DNA from: Thermoplasmatota archaeon
Lineage (GTDB): Archaea > Thermoplasmatota > Thermoplasmata > Thermoplasmatales > Thermoplasmataceae
NCBI GenBank assembly: GCA_023381355.1
Contig: JAMCUL010000023.1
Coordinates: 33,042 to 97,041, forward strand
Length of the DNA stretch: 64,000 nucleotides
Reading direction: 5' to 3'
The position numbers were made by a program, and so were the translations under genes. Below are positions 54,848 to 64,000 of this stretch, piece by piece; within the stretch, counting starts at the first letter, position 1; each line of letters opens with the position of its first letter. Below the pieces are notes generated by a model. It worked only from the letters and a program-made list of their open reading frames with translations. It was not told the DNA's origin and made no database searches.

Positions 54848-56314
54848 ATGGATAGTTCAAATCCAGATTCACAATTGAAGGGAATTACCGGAGGAAAGAC
54901 GAAATTTATAGTTCTTGCCATAGTAATTATAGTAATAGTCGCCGGTCTTGGGATTTATCTTGCAACGTCATCAAGCCAGGTGAATAAGAAGGAGATAACT
55001 GTGCTTGTCGGTAGTGGGAGTTATACATGTGAATACATATCACAGGTCGCCAAGGATTTTGAGAACTCCCATCCAGGATACACCGTAAAGATAACAACTG
55101 CAGGTTATTCCTCACTGCTCACCTCTGAGGAGAGTGCCCTGAAGGGAAAATCATCATCTCCTTCCATCGTGATGTATTATGCATCTCAGGCTGCAGCCCT
55201 GTCCCCATTGCTTTACAACCTTCCAACTTCAGGATCAAATTCAATAAATGTTTCCAGTTTTCTTACAGGAAATATGTATTCCGGAGGGTACCAGATAGCA
55301 ACGAATGGCACAATCCTGAAAACAATCGGAATACCCATTCACACAGTTCTTGGGTACAACCTTGTTTACCAGAAGGCAATCTTTAACAACACAACTCTTC
55401 AGAATGAATTCATGAATGAATATCATTTCAGCTTCAATCCAAGGACATACAAGAATTTCACGGCTCTTCAGGATGCAGCAAGCTTCATCGACAAGAATAC
55501 ACAGTTCAATGGCAATAACAACCGGTATGCCCTCATGTTCCCTGATTCCTCGCATCATTCAATGATAGATGCGTTCTACAACATGCTCTATCCATATGTA
55601 GCCGGTAACAAGACTGCGGGAGTTCCTGCCAATTCCTCCGCTAACTACTGGACATATTTCGGTAACATTAATGGGAAATTCCAGCCATCATTCAACAACT
55701 CACAGGGAATTAAAGCGCTGGAAATGTACAAAAACCTGAGCCAGTATGAGCCATCAGTCTCCGTCCAGCCAATCGGGTACAGTCAGCAGGAGGAATACTT
55801 TGCCACCGGTGACTATGCAATGGGTATAGCCTGGTCAAGCTTCTTCCCAACATACTCCTCTAACACGTCAAAGGTTGCAGGCAACTATTCTGTCGCCCTC
55901 ATGCCGGGTGGATTTACTGGATATTCCCCAACATTTCTAGGAGTGAACCCCTATGCAACAAACGTAAGCCTTGCAGTAGAGTTCCTCAACTACGCAACTA
56001 CACCTTCACAGTATGCCATTGGATTGAATGATTTTGCATTCCTCCCCGGAACATATTCAGGCTTGAGCGTGGCTGCAAACATGAGCGGATTTTCATGGAT
56101 TCATTCCTTCCTCAACTATTCAAAGAACATCACGCTGAACAAGCAGTATGCATCAATAATAACTGCCCTCTCTCCCCTGTTCCCGACACTGATTCCTGAC
56201 ATGAATTCACAGATACTGGACTACTTTGAAGGAAAGACTACCGCAGCATCGGCAATGAGCACTGCATACAATGAATGGGTAACTGCCATAAAGGATGACA
56301 ACATTTCTCTCTAA
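54848..56314 (+). CDS. ABC importer solute-binding protein (family 1)
   Basis: A 488-residue extracellular solute-binding protein. A hydrophobic anchor (FIVLAIVIIVIVAGLGIYLA, residues 19-38) is followed by a Ser/Thr/Asn-rich binding domain with ITVLVGSGSYTCEYISQVAKDFE and, near the C-terminus, GMGIAWSSFFPTY-like and YEGKTTAAS-type segments. No lipobox is seen, so it is held by the helix. N-glycosylation-like NxS/T sites are common. First gene of a three-gene sugar or oligosaccharide importer. Confidence 0.9.
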   Translation: MDSSNPDSQLKGITGGKTKFIVLAIVIIVIVAGLGIYLATSSSQVNKKEITVLVGSGSYTCEYISQVAKDFENSHPGYTVKITTAGYSSLLTSEESALKGKSSSPSIVMYYASQAAALSPLLYNLPTSGSNSINVSSFLTGNMYSGGYQIATNGTILKTIGIPIHTVLGYNLVYQKAIFNNTTLQNEFMNEYHFSFNPRTYKNFTALQDAASFIDKNTQFNGNNNRYALMFPDSSHHSMIDAFYNMLYPYVAGNKTAGVPANSSANYWTYFGNINGKFQPSFNNSQGIKALEMYKNLSQYEPSVSVQPIGYSQQEEYFATGDYAMGIAWSSFFPTYSSNTSKVAGNYSVALMPGGFTGYSPTFLGVNPYATNVSLAVEFLNYATTPSQYAIGLNDFAFLPGTYSGLSVAANMSGFSWIHSFLNYSKNITLNKQYASIITALSPLFPTLIPDMNSQILDYFEGKTTAASAMSTAYNEWVTAIKDDNISL

Positions 56315-56326
56315 AGATGAGATGAA

Positions 56327-58027
56327 ATGAGGTCTCCTGCAAAAAAACAGGCCATTTATCTAATAATACCTGCCCTTATTTATTTCCTGATTTTTGCCTT
56401 CTATCCAATGGTTGAAAACATAGTTCTGACATTCCAGCAGGAAAATGTTTACACAGGAGCACTCACTTATGTGGGTCTCAAAAACTATTCTGAGCTTTTG
56501 CAGACTCCATACATGGGACAGATCTTCGAGAATACACTTATTTATACACTGTTTGTCCCATTTTTCGATATCATTCTCTCAATACCCCTTGCCTCATTCA
56601 TGAAGAGGCTGGACAAGCCATATATTCTTCCTCTTGTCCTGCTTTCATCCCTTATTCCCCTTGTTACATCTGCAGTAATATGGTCCTTCATGCTCAATCC
56701 CTTCTATGGTGTTCTCTACTACATAGACAAAGTTGACCTGTTCTCAAATCCGTGGATGATCGTGATTATCGATATATGGACAAGCCTTCCCCTCTCCACA
56801 CTTATAATTTATTCGGGATTGAGGTCAATTCCCACAAACATAGAGGAAGCCTCCCAAATGGATGGGATAATAGGTGCGAGAAAGCTGTTCACCATAGATC
56901 TTCCATATGTTAAATCGAGCATCCTTTCAGCCACAGTCCTGATGATTCTTTACGGATCGTTCACATTCGATCCGATCTATGTTGTAAAGAGCAGTGCTGC
57001 TCCATTCTCAATAACAGATCTTTCCTATTATTCATATCAGCTTTTCTTCTCAAATAATGTTGGGTTTGCAGCCGTCCTCATGACAATCATGACTGCAACT
57101 TCCACTGTTATAGCGCTGCTGTTCGTCAGGCTTACCCTCTGGGAGGGGATGAAGGGTGGAAACCAGGTCTTCAAGTTTATGCCAAACAGGGAAATGCCAA
57201 GATACATGGCATGGTTCTTCACTGTTCTTTACATGGCCTTCTTCCTGTTTCCTTTCCTGTGGCTTATCCTGGAATCACTTAAGAGCAACCCGGAAATTGT
57301 GGCAATTCCGCCCATAATAATACCATATCTGATTACCACTGCCCATTACACATTCAGTTTTATAACAGGTGAGCCATATTTCCTAACAAGCCTTGCAGTT
57401 TCCCTTGGAACCTCAATCCTTGTTCTTTTCTTAGGTGCTCCAGCAGCCTATGCTACCTCACGTTACAGAATTGGGGGGCTGAAATTCATAGGCCTCATCC
57501 TGTTCATTTATTCCCTTCCAACCGTGATCTTCATGATCCCTGTTCATAATATAGTCTATTCTATTGGAATGATAAATTCATGGGAGGGACTCATAATTTC
57601 CTATCCTGTCTTTGTGCTGCCACTGACCATATGGATGCTGTATAATTTCTATTCCAATTTTCCAAAACATCTTGATGAGGCTGCAAACATGGATGGGATG
57701 AATGTGTTCAAAACGTTTTATTCAGTAATTTTGAGACTTAGCGGAGATGGTATATCTGTGACACTTCTCTACTCATTCATACTTGCATGGGGGGCCCTCA
57801 TATTCCCGCTTGCCCTGACATACACCCCTTTCAACATGTCCCTGCTCAACCCTTCAGGAGCACAGACCGCAACCATATTTGTGGGGAGCACCATAGGCCA
57901 CGAAGCTTTTAATTATGGGGCGCTTTCCGCGGCAAGTGTAATAAGCATAATTCCATCACTGTTACTTATATACATAGCCAGAAAGAGGATTGAGAAACTG
58001 TGGAGAGTTGGAGGTAACGTAAGTTGA
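56327..58027 (+). CDS. Fused MalF-MalG-type double permease
   Basis: A 566-residue protein with two permease domains (about 1-280 and 290-566), each with its own EAA loop: NIEEASQMDGIIGARKLFTI in the first and HLDEAANMDGMNVFKTFYSV in the second. In bacteria these are two separate proteins, MalF and MalG. It lies 12 bases after the binding-protein gene, and its stop overlaps the start of the ATPase gene. Confidence 0.9.
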   Translation: MRSPAKKQAIYLIIPALIYFLIFAFYPMVENIVLTFQQENVYTGALTYVGLKNYSELLQTPYMGQIFENTLIYTLFVPFFDIILSIPLASFMKRLDKPYILPLVLLSSLIPLVTSAVIWSFMLNPFYGVLYYIDKVDLFSNPWMIVIIDIWTSLPLSTLIIYSGLRSIPTNIEEASQMDGIIGARKLFTIDLPYVKSSILSATVLMILYGSFTFDPIYVVKSSAAPFSITDLSYYSYQLFFSNNVGFAAVLMTIMTATSTVIALLFVRLTLWEGMKGGNQVFKFMPNREMPRYMAWFFTVLYMAFFLFPFLWLILESLKSNPEIVAIPPIIIPYLITTAHYTFSFITGEPYFLTSLAVSLGTSILVLFLGAPAAYATSRYRIGGLKFIGLILFIYSLPTVIFMIPVHNIVYSIGMINSWEGLIISYPVFVLPLTIWMLYNFYSNFPKHLDEAANMDGMNVFKTFYSVILRLSGDGISVTLLYSFILAWGALIFPLALTYTPFNMSLLNPSGAQTATIFVGSTIGHEAFNYGALSAASVISIIPSLLLIYIARKRIEKLWRVGGNVS

Positions 58028-59049
58028 GTTCGCAGTTTGGTCTTTATGACATAAAAAAGAATTATGGGAAGTTTACCGCTATTTCCGTTGAAAACCTGGA
58101 ATTTGATGAGGATTCATACATAGTAGTTCTTGGTCCTTCCGGATCCGGAAAAACAACTCTCCTCAGGATAGTTTCCGGCCTGGAAACTCCGGATCAGGGG
58201 AAGGTGGTTATTGGTGGCGAGGATGTTACAAACGTACCCTCATGGAAGAGAAGCGTGGGCCTGGTCTTCCAGAATTATGCTCTTTACCCTCATCTGACTG
58301 TTTACCAGAACATAGCAATTCCCCTGACCGTTGAAAAGAGGCCATTGAATGAGATAAGGAAGAGCGTGGACGAGGTTGTGGAAGTCATGCAGCTACATGA
58401 TCAGATAGGAAAATTGCCAAAGCAGCTGAGTGGAGGCCAGCAGCAGAGAGTTGCACTTGCAAGGGCGATCGTCAAGAAACCCAAGATTCTTCTCATGGAT
58501 GAGCCACTGTCAAACCTTGACACACGAGTGAGAGTTGACCTCAGGGGATATCTGAAGGATACCCAGAGAAAACTTGGGATAACGGTGATTCACGTAACCC
58601 ATGATCAGGAGGAGGCCATGGCCCTTGGTGATTCCGTGGTCGTTGTCCATAAGGGAGAGATAGTACAGCAGGGAACCCCGAGGGAAGTTTATGGAAAACC
58701 CAGGAATCTGTTTGTTGCCGGATTTCTTGGAGGAATAAATCTCTTCAGGAAGGAGGATATAGGATCCCTTGGAATAGACGGTGCCTTCGATACTATGGGC
58801 ATAAGGAATGAGGATATCTACATTGTAGGCAAGGACGATCCACACCAGCTTTCTGGTATTGCTGGCCATTCCCAGTACCTGGGCTCCCAGACTCTCCTCA
58901 ATGTGAGTATTGGAGATATTGAAATAATGACCAGGATATCTAAGGATAAAAAATTGAAGCATGGCACGGAGGTCGGAATTATCCTGGATCTCAAAAATGC
59001 AATCTTCTTCCAGGATGGAAAAAGGGTAGACATTGATGTAAGTCCATAG
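58024..59049 (+). CDS. MalK-type ABC importer ATPase
   Basis: A 341-residue ATPase: Walker A LGPSGSGKTT, Q-loop FQNYALYP, signature LSGGQQQRVALARA, Walker B ILLMDEPLSNLD, H-loop HVTHDQEEAMALGD, and a C-terminal TOBE/MalK regulatory domain of about 110 residues. The TTG start (TTGA overlap with the permease stop) is the only in-frame choice that includes the first strand. Energises uptake by the fused permease. Confidence 0.93.
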   Translation: MSSQFGLYDIKKNYGKFTAISVENLEFDEDSYIVVLGPSGSGKTTLLRIVSGLETPDQGKVVIGGEDVTNVPSWKRSVGLVFQNYALYPHLTVYQNIAIPLTVEKRPLNEIRKSVDEVVEVMQLHDQIGKLPKQLSGGQQQRVALARAIVKKPKILLMDEPLSNLDTRVRVDLRGYLKDTQRKLGITVIHVTHDQEEAMALGDSVVVVHKGEIVQQGTPREVYGKPRNLFVAGFLGGINLFRKEDIGSLGIDGAFDTMGIRNEDIYIVGKDDPHQLSGIAGHSQYLGSQTLLNVSIGDIEIMTRISKDKKLKHGTEVGIILDLKNAIFFQDGKRVDIDVSP

Positions 59050-59057
59050 CCTTACCC

Positions 59058-59711
59058 TCATTGTGATTTTTTTTCAATCCATCCATTTATTTCAGGTGAT
59101 ATGTCTTCTATCTCATTTCCGGTGAAGGTAGCGATCTTCCTGTCCCCCTGGTAACGGGAAATGAAGGCGGTATCCTTTCCAAGTTCCGCTGCAGGTATTA
59201 TATCGTTTACATAGTGATCGCCAATGCTGATCAGATCTGCACTTTCAGGAAGCTCACCGATTATTTTTTTTACTCCCTGAGGCTTCTGTGCCCTGCTGAT
59301 GATGTTATCAAAGTATACATCAAGGTTAAGTTCTTCCAGAAAGGGAGTTACATAGGGTTCCGGTGAGTTTGAGGCCAGAATCATTGTACATTTTCCCATG
59401 CCTCTCTCCAGGATCCTCCTTATTTCTACCGGAACTTCAACATATTCAGGATGCTGGAGGAGCACTTCCCTCATCCCTTCGTAAGCTGCCTGCATCACGG
59501 ATGGTGGTGCAGACGGAAACATCCTGGCAACAATTTCATAGCCATCGTTGCCATAAAAATGGTCATAATCGGTAAGCCTGCGTTCTATTTCCCTTACTTC
59601 CCCGGAATCCTCCATTCCCATGAGATCAAGTATCATCGACGAATAGATCGTGAAGGGTCTGTTTCCCCTGTAAAGGGTTCCATCAAAATCCCATAGTATG
59701 AATGGCTTCAT
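59058..59711 (-). CDS. HAD-superfamily hydrolase
   Basis: A 217-residue HAD phosphatase. Motif I DFDGTLYRG, motif II MILASNSPEPY, motif III lysine region RAQKPQGVKKI, and motif IV ISIGDHYVNDI. A helical cap lies between motif I and II (C1 type). Substrate unknown. The ATG overlaps the stop of a tiny upstream frame. Confidence 0.88.
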   Translation of the reverse strand: MKPFILWDFDGTLYRGNRPFTIYSSMILDLMGMEDSGEVREIERRLTDYDHFYGNDGYEIVARMFPSAPPSVMQAAYEGMREVLLQHPEYVEVPVEIRRILERGMGKCTMILASNSPEPYVTPFLEELNLDVYFDNIISRAQKPQGVKKIIGELPESADLISIGDHYVNDIIPAAELGKDTAFISRYQGDRKIATFTGNEIEDISPEINGWIEKKSQ

Positions 59712-59827
59712 CTCGATTCTCCTGTTTCAATGAATTTCGTGGATATCATGTTCATGCTTTCCTCATTAAACCCTTCTACTGCTGCAATACGGGCCATTCT
59801 ATTCATCCAGCAATTTATTCCATGCAT
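59708..59827 (-). CDS. Possible 39-aa small protein coupled to HAD gene
   Basis: A frame MHGINCWMNRMARIAAVEGF, then NEESMNMISTKFIETGESR, ends in TGA overlapping the HAD start as ATGA. Such overlaps are typical of co-translated genes here. It is short and has no recognised family, so it could be a chance frame. Confidence 0.35.
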   Translation of the reverse strand: MHGINCWMNRMARIAAVEGFNEESMNMISTKFIETGESR

Positions 59828-59868
59828 AGAAGTCTAACCTTTCGTGCCCCCTTTGTTCTGTACCGTAA

Positions 59869-61020
59869 TCAGGATTTGGCCACAATTCTGATCACATCAT
59901 TGTCCTTAAGAATGTAAGACCTGCCAAGTATCATTTTTGTTCTTCCATTCACAGCACGTATGAATCCATTTCCTATGTCGGTGTGTACCCTGAATGCAAG
60001 GTCTTCTGCTGTATCTCCCTGATCCATCAAGAATGCGTCAGGCAGCACGTTTCCCTCCTTGTCTGTCCATTTGTTCTCGTCATAGACCGGATAAACAACA
60101 ATTTTTTGTAGATCCTTTTTCACGATGCTTTCCATGAGGTCTGATACCCGTTCTATTCTTCCACTGTAATATGCGGTTCTAATTTTTTCAAGTGCTTCCC
60201 TCTGCTTCGGGCTTGCTTTTTCACTTGCCTCAATAGAGTCCATATCCCTGATTATTCCGGACCTGAATGCCCTGAACAGGGAAAGTTCATAGTCTGCAGA
60301 TATTACGTGAAAGCCTTTTTTCCTTATTTCCTCCGTATTATCAAGAAGATCTCCCTTGTTCACCACCCTCTTTATTGGCCTTATGATAGTGAGAACTGAG
60401 CGCGTGAATTCCATGATTTCATCGTCTCCCCATATGGAAACGTTGTCATTCATCTTTGTAATGGAAAGAATCCTCCTGACATCCTTCAGGGATATACCGA
60501 AGAAGGATGCTTTCTGAAGTATCTTTTCCTCGTTAGGTATTGAAAGATGTGATACTTTCTTTGAAAATCTTTCCCAGTCGTTACCGAAACGTGCTGAAAA
60601 CCAGAGGAATATTTCCCTTTCTACTTCTTCTGCTTCCCTTGTTATTTCCTCTGTTGACATTATCTTCTTGTCGCCTGATACTGGACTTATGAGGTTTATA
60701 ATTGCAGAGGCCTCTCGCAACGAATCCATGAACTGGTTTCCCATGCCCTTTCCCTGACTTGCCCCTTCTATGAGTCCTGGAACATCCATGACCTCCACCG
60801 GAATATACCTTGTTCCATTTATGCAGCGACCTCTCCGTGGAGAACATTCCTTTCCAATTTCAGTATGGGGGCATTTTTCCTTCATATATGCAACGCCCTT
60901 ATTTGTCTCAACGGTGGTAAAAGGATAGTCTCCAATTGCCACAACAGTTTCCGTCAGGGAAGAGAAGAGGGTTGACTTGCCTGCGTTTGGCTTTCCTGCT
61001 ATTCCTATGCTGAATTCCAT
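59869..61020 (-). CDS. YchF/OBG-like GTPase with TGS domain
   Basis: A 383-residue P-loop NTPase. G1 IAGKPNAGKSTLF, G3 DVPGLIEGASQGKGMG, G4-like NKGD, and a C-terminal TGS domain (KMILGRSYILKDNDVIRIVAKS). Archaeal members of this branch (MMR_HSR1_C) act near the ribosome or translation factors. A cysteine-rich insert (CPHTEIGKECSPRRGRCINGTRY) lies near residue 50, as in relatives. Third gene in a run after egsA and UPF0179. Confidence 0.92.
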   Translation of the reverse strand: MEFSIGIAGKPNAGKSTLFSSLTETVVAIGDYPFTTVETNKGVAYMKEKCPHTEIGKECSPRRGRCINGTRYIPVEVMDVPGLIEGASQGKGMGNQFMDSLREASAIINLISPVSGDKKIMSTEEITREAEEVEREIFLWFSARFGNDWERFSKKVSHLSIPNEEKILQKASFFGISLKDVRRILSITKMNDNVSIWGDDEIMEFTRSVLTIIRPIKRVVNKGDLLDNTEEIRKKGFHVISADYELSLFRAFRSGIIRDMDSIEASEKASPKQREALEKIRTAYYSGRIERVSDLMESIVKKDLQKIVVYPVYDENKWTDKEGNVLPDAFLMDQGDTAEDLAFRVHTDIGNGFIRAVNGRTKMILGRSYILKDNDVIRIVAKS

Positions 61021-61030
61021 TGGTCAACAC

Positions 61031-61483
61031 TTACTTCTTTTCAGAGATGTATGATCCACTTATCTTCCTCATGTTGTATCCCTTGGGGCATTCAACCTTC
61101 TGGCCTATTGATGATATCTTTACCTTCCCATCGTTCCTATGATGGATCAGGTTGCATTTCTCAATGTACTGGCACGTTATATAGTCACACTTCATGCTCC
61201 TTGTTGCCGTGACTGATCCTTCCTGTACACGCCGGTCATATTCCATTATGAATTCTTCGGGTAGCTCTTCCACTGAAACTGCCGTAACCTTTCCCGTGTT
61301 GAATACATTGCACGGCTGCTCCTTCATCCTGACCTCTTTTATCCTGTATGTCTTTCCCTGTTCAAGATTAAAACACACATTCTTTATCTTGCATTCAGAA
61401 CAGGTCTGCAGCGGAGTTACATATCTAAAAGTACCGCCAACTACTGCCTGATCCAGCCCTATTAAGGTAATTTTACCTGCCAT
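61031..61483 (-). CDS. UPF0179 family protein
   Basis: A 150-residue archaeal UPF0179 protein: CSECKIKNVCFNLEQGKTYRI, EQPCNVFNTGKVTAVSVEE, CDYITCQYIEKCN and VECPKGYN. The many paired cysteines suggest metal or Fe-S binding; function is not established. Lies 14 bases after egsA and ten before the GTPase, so co-transcribed. Confidence 0.93.
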   Translation of the reverse strand: MAGKITLIGLDQAVVGGTFRYVTPLQTCSECKIKNVCFNLEQGKTYRIKEVRMKEQPCNVFNTGKVTAVSVEELPEEFIMEYDRRVQEGSVTATRSMKCDYITCQYIEKCNLIHHRNDGKVKISSIGQKVECPKGYNMRKISGSYISEKK

Positions 61484-61497
61484 TTTCTTTCAACCCT

Positions 61498-62592
61498 TTA
61501 TTCTATTATTTTTGTGATCCTAAGGGCGGATTCAGCAGCATTGTAGCTAAGGTCAACCTCTCCAAGTATTGTGAAACGCTCAGGTCTGATCCTGTGAGCT
61601 GTCCTAAGAGCCTCAATCATTATGTGATCATTTATCCCATAATCCCTTGCTCTTATGGATATTCCTATCCTTTCAAAGACAGACGCAAGATTCCTCCAGT
61701 CACCTCCGTGAAGGAACATTGCAATAACTGAACCTATGGCCACCTGCTCACCGTGAATTGCTTTTCCCGGTGCCAGTGTTTCAAGGGCATGTGCAATCAG
61801 ATGCTCACCGCCGCTGGCCGGCCTTGATGATGCAGCTATTGCCATTGATGTCCCGGAGGCCAGTATCTGTTTTGTAACAAGCCATACAGATTCCTCAACA
61901 CCCGGCATGATCATGTGAGCTCTTTCGATTAATTCCTTTGCTGCATATTCAGCTATTGCTGCTGCACTGCTGCTGTAATCCTCACCCTTTAACCTGTTTG
62001 CCAGTTTCCAGTCAAGAATTGCTGTTTCGTTGGATATGACATCCGCGGCCCCAGCCTTAAGGTACCTGTAAGGAACCTTTACCATTATTGCGGTATCAGC
62101 AATTATAGAAACCGGCATTACAGCCTCTTCAGATACTGACCAACCCCTTCTTTTGATGGAAGCCCTTGGGGAAGCTATCCCATCATGACTTGGAGTTGTC
62201 GGTATACTGATCAATGGAACGTCAAGATAATAAGCGGTCTTCTTTGCAAGATCTATCTTGCTTCCGCCTCCTACTCCTATAATCATATCTGCACCGTATT
62301 CTCTGGCTTCCTGCGTGATCCTGTCAAGAGTCTCCTCATCTGCAGGACCTGCCATCAACAATGTATTCTCTATAGAAGCGTCACCGAGAATTTCTGAGAT
62401 TTCCCTTCCTGCAAGTTTAAGCGTGTTCTCTCCTGTTATGATAGCAACCCTATCACCCCTCAGGTTCTTCTTTACGACGTCTGTTGTTTTGTGAATTACG
62501 CCGTGACCCACATAAATATCACGTGGAAATTGCATAAATTTAAATTTCTCAAATTCCATATTCTCAGCTGGACTTACTATGTTATCTTTCAA
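61498..62592 (-). CDS. egsA: Glycerol-1-phosphate dehydrogenase
   Basis: A 364-residue Zn-dependent, NAD(P)-using enzyme that makes sn-glycerol-1-phosphate, the backbone of archaeal lipids. Motifs: MIIGVGGGSKIDLAKKTAYY, IPTTPSHDGIASPRASI, GAADVISN with metal-binding Asp, ligand His in SGGEHLIAHALE and HGEQVAIGS. ATG 62559 (MEFEKFKFMQ) may be the real start; the ATG at 62592 adds 11 residues. First gene of a housekeeping operon. Confidence 0.95.
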   Translation of the reverse strand: MKDNIVSPAENMEFEKFKFMQFPRDIYVGHGVIHKTTDVVKKNLRGDRVAIITGENTLKLAGREISEILGDASIENTLLMAGPADEETLDRITQEAREYGADMIIGVGGGSKIDLAKKTAYYLDVPLISIPTTPSHDGIASPRASIKRRGWSVSEEAVMPVSIIADTAIMVKVPYRYLKAGAADVISNETAILDWKLANRLKGEDYSSSAAAIAEYAAKELIERAHMIMPGVEESVWLVTKQILASGTSMAIAASSRPASGGEHLIAHALETLAPGKAIHGEQVAIGSVIAMFLHGGDWRNLASVFERIGISIRARDYGINDHIMIEALRTAHRIRPERFTILGEVDLSYNAAESALRITKIIE

Positions 62593-62747
62593 TATAAATT
62601 TTCATAAAAATATGATATCCTTCGAAGAGAATATTTTGTTTTGAAAATGGATAGTTCTGTTCATGATTGAAAATTTCATAAATTTACAGGAATTTACCAT
62701 AATAAGAAATATATTTTGAAAAGAGATGAAAAATATTTCCCGATAGT

Positions 62748-63602
62748 TTATGGGAGCCTTTTTGCGAACATGTCTGTTCCCATGGTGCCGTTTGAAAAAT
62801 ACGCAGCTTCATTTACTGTAACTGCAATCACTCCTGCAAGGTTGTCACCAAAAAAGGCAATTTCCTTCTCTATGATTGATTTCAATGGCATGCTTCCAAT
62901 TCTACTGTAAATACGGTAGCATAGAATCCTTTTCGCTATTTCTTCCCCGATTCCTGTCGCTACAACTGCTCCATCCTGACCGCAGTATATGCCTGCACCC
63001 GGAATCGGGACGTCGCCAACCCTGCCACGCATCATTGGTGATGCCCCGCCGGTAGAGACAGCTGCTGCAAATTTCCCATTTATTCTTGCCACTGCCCCAA
63101 CAGTATCGTGTGGTTCATCTATAATGCCCTCCCTTATCAGCTTCTGAAATTCGATGTATTTTTCATTCTCTGTTAATCCATCCCTGATTCCCCCGATCAT
63201 CTTCCTGTACGCCTCGCGGCTTTTCACAGTTGAGGGATCATATTCCATGTATCCACAACGCCTTGCAAATTCAACAGCCCCAGATCCAGATAGCATTATA
63301 TGAGGGGTTTTTTCCATTACATCCCTTGCAACCATTACAGGATTTTTTACTGCTTCTATGCCGATAACTGATCCGAATCTTCCTGGAACTGAGACTGCAG
63401 CATCCATCTGGATTGATCCATCAATTCTCATAACTGATCCAGTTCCCGCATTGAACTGTGGATCATCTTCCATGATCACCACTGCATTCACCACAGATTT
63501 CAAAGGGTCTTCATTCCAGCTTTTCTCTGCAATTCCATTCATGTCAGGAGCAGATCTTGCCTTTGAGCCTACCCCTCCGTGGCACAATATGATGTTTTCC
63601 AT
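62748..63602 (-). CDS. Isoaspartyl peptidase / L-asparaginase (Ntn hydrolase)
   Basis: A 284-residue plant-type asparaginase. The autocatalytic nucleophile Thr is in EPHDTVGAVARINGKFAAAVSTGG, where the chain is cut to give alpha and beta subunits; GAGIYCGQDGAVVATGIGE follows. N-terminal CHGGVGSKAR and DPQFNAGTGSV are typical. It removes isoaspartyl damage and hydrolyses asparagine. Confidence 0.93.
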   Translation of the reverse strand: MENIILCHGGVGSKARSAPDMNGIAEKSWNEDPLKSVVNAVVIMEDDPQFNAGTGSVMRIDGSIQMDAAVSVPGRFGSVIGIEAVKNPVMVARDVMEKTPHIMLSGSGAVEFARRCGYMEYDPSTVKSREAYRKMIGGIRDGLTENEKYIEFQKLIREGIIDEPHDTVGAVARINGKFAAAVSTGGASPMMRGRVGDVPIPGAGIYCGQDGAVVATGIGEEIAKRILCYRIYSRIGSMPLKSIIEKEIAFFGDNLAGVIAVTVNEAAYFSNGTMGTDMFAKRLP

Positions 63603-63828
63603 CTGAGCTGATATTTTTGGAATATAAATAATACATTTTTCATAGCCGGGTCGTTAAATATTCCCAGAACATGCATGCAGGAGTTTAATTTGTAAGCCGT
63701 AACTTCATTATCATGTGTGCAGGAAAACAAGAACCAGCAATTCAAACTTTTACCTTGACAAACATAAATCAACTTTCTAAAAATCACTTACAAAAAAGCT
63801 AATTATCCATGATTATATGGCTATGAGA

Positions 63829-63900
<72 letters not shown>

Positions 63901-64000
63901 TTTACAGCTATAAGTAAGTCCTACTTTCTAATGAATAGGTAGGAATCCGGTTATTTAATTAAATGGATATGAAAAACATTATGGCCTTCTGATCCATAGC

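Overview
The window reads as a chromosomal segment of a Thermoplasmatales-type acidophilic euryarchaeon. Archaeal markers are glycerol-1-phosphate dehydrogenase (61498-62592), the large subunit of family D DNA polymerase (34687-37941), UPF0179, type II methionine aminopeptidase, a two-domain protein disulfide oxidoreductase and a fused EtfB-EtfA. Many genes have a TATA-like box about 25-35 nt before the start codon with little or no leader. Arginine is mostly AGG/AGA. The species cannot be fixed from the sequence alone.

Layout. 1-2250 is decayed accessory DNA (IS110 transposase remnant, hemerythrin-like gene, frameshifted surface protein). 2275-7572 holds a YceI/HxlR redox pair, a NitT/TauT-type ABC importer with a fused double permease, and next to it a detached copy of the C-terminal domain such ATPases often carry. 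7642-10723 has cobyrinate diamide synthase and a branched-chain aminotransferase. 10803-22159 is a fatty-acid/acyl-CoA oxidation region: EtfA/EtfB, thiolase, two coupled acyl-CoA dehydrogenases, SCP2, and a hydroxyacyl-CoA dehydrogenase/enoyl-CoA hydratase fusion. It is interrupted by a cobalamin adenosyltransferase, an MBL hydrolase, another broken surface-protein gene and a disulfide oxidoreductase with two dyads upstream. 22546-29350 has an ABC exporter, amino acid permease, PLP lyase, thymidylate kinase and methionine aminopeptidase. 28715-31475 is a SufR-like Fe-S regulator divergent from a Rieske + fused ETF operon. 32228-38741 is core (CTP synthase, PolD large subunit, GPN GTPase). 38784-45683 contains a PadR/DUF3834/MFS group, a superoxide dismutase/NRAMP-like/DtxR manganese-iron locus with clear operator dyads, and an acyl-CoA ligase. 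45689-48955 has a PoxB-like enzyme and a CoA-transferase (acetate/acyl-CoA node).

49594-52415 is a small island: a tyrosine-recombinase N-arm fragment, a TdeIII-like methyltransferase, its cognate endonuclease gene interrupted by one in-frame ochre codon, and a possible gene scrap. After a family-5 uracil-DNA glycosylase comes a DsrE-FmdE-ArsR operon with an operator-like dyad (53235-54624), a complete sugar-type ABC importer with fused permeases (54848-59049), and a lipid/translation housekeeping run ending in an asparaginase and tRNA-Val(GAC).

The best candidates for something undescribed are the Fe-S-regulated Rieske-ETF operon, the DsrE-FmdE-ArsR operon, the detached ABC regulatory domain, and the altered NRAMP under probable MntR control. 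No CRISPR array or replication origin was seen.
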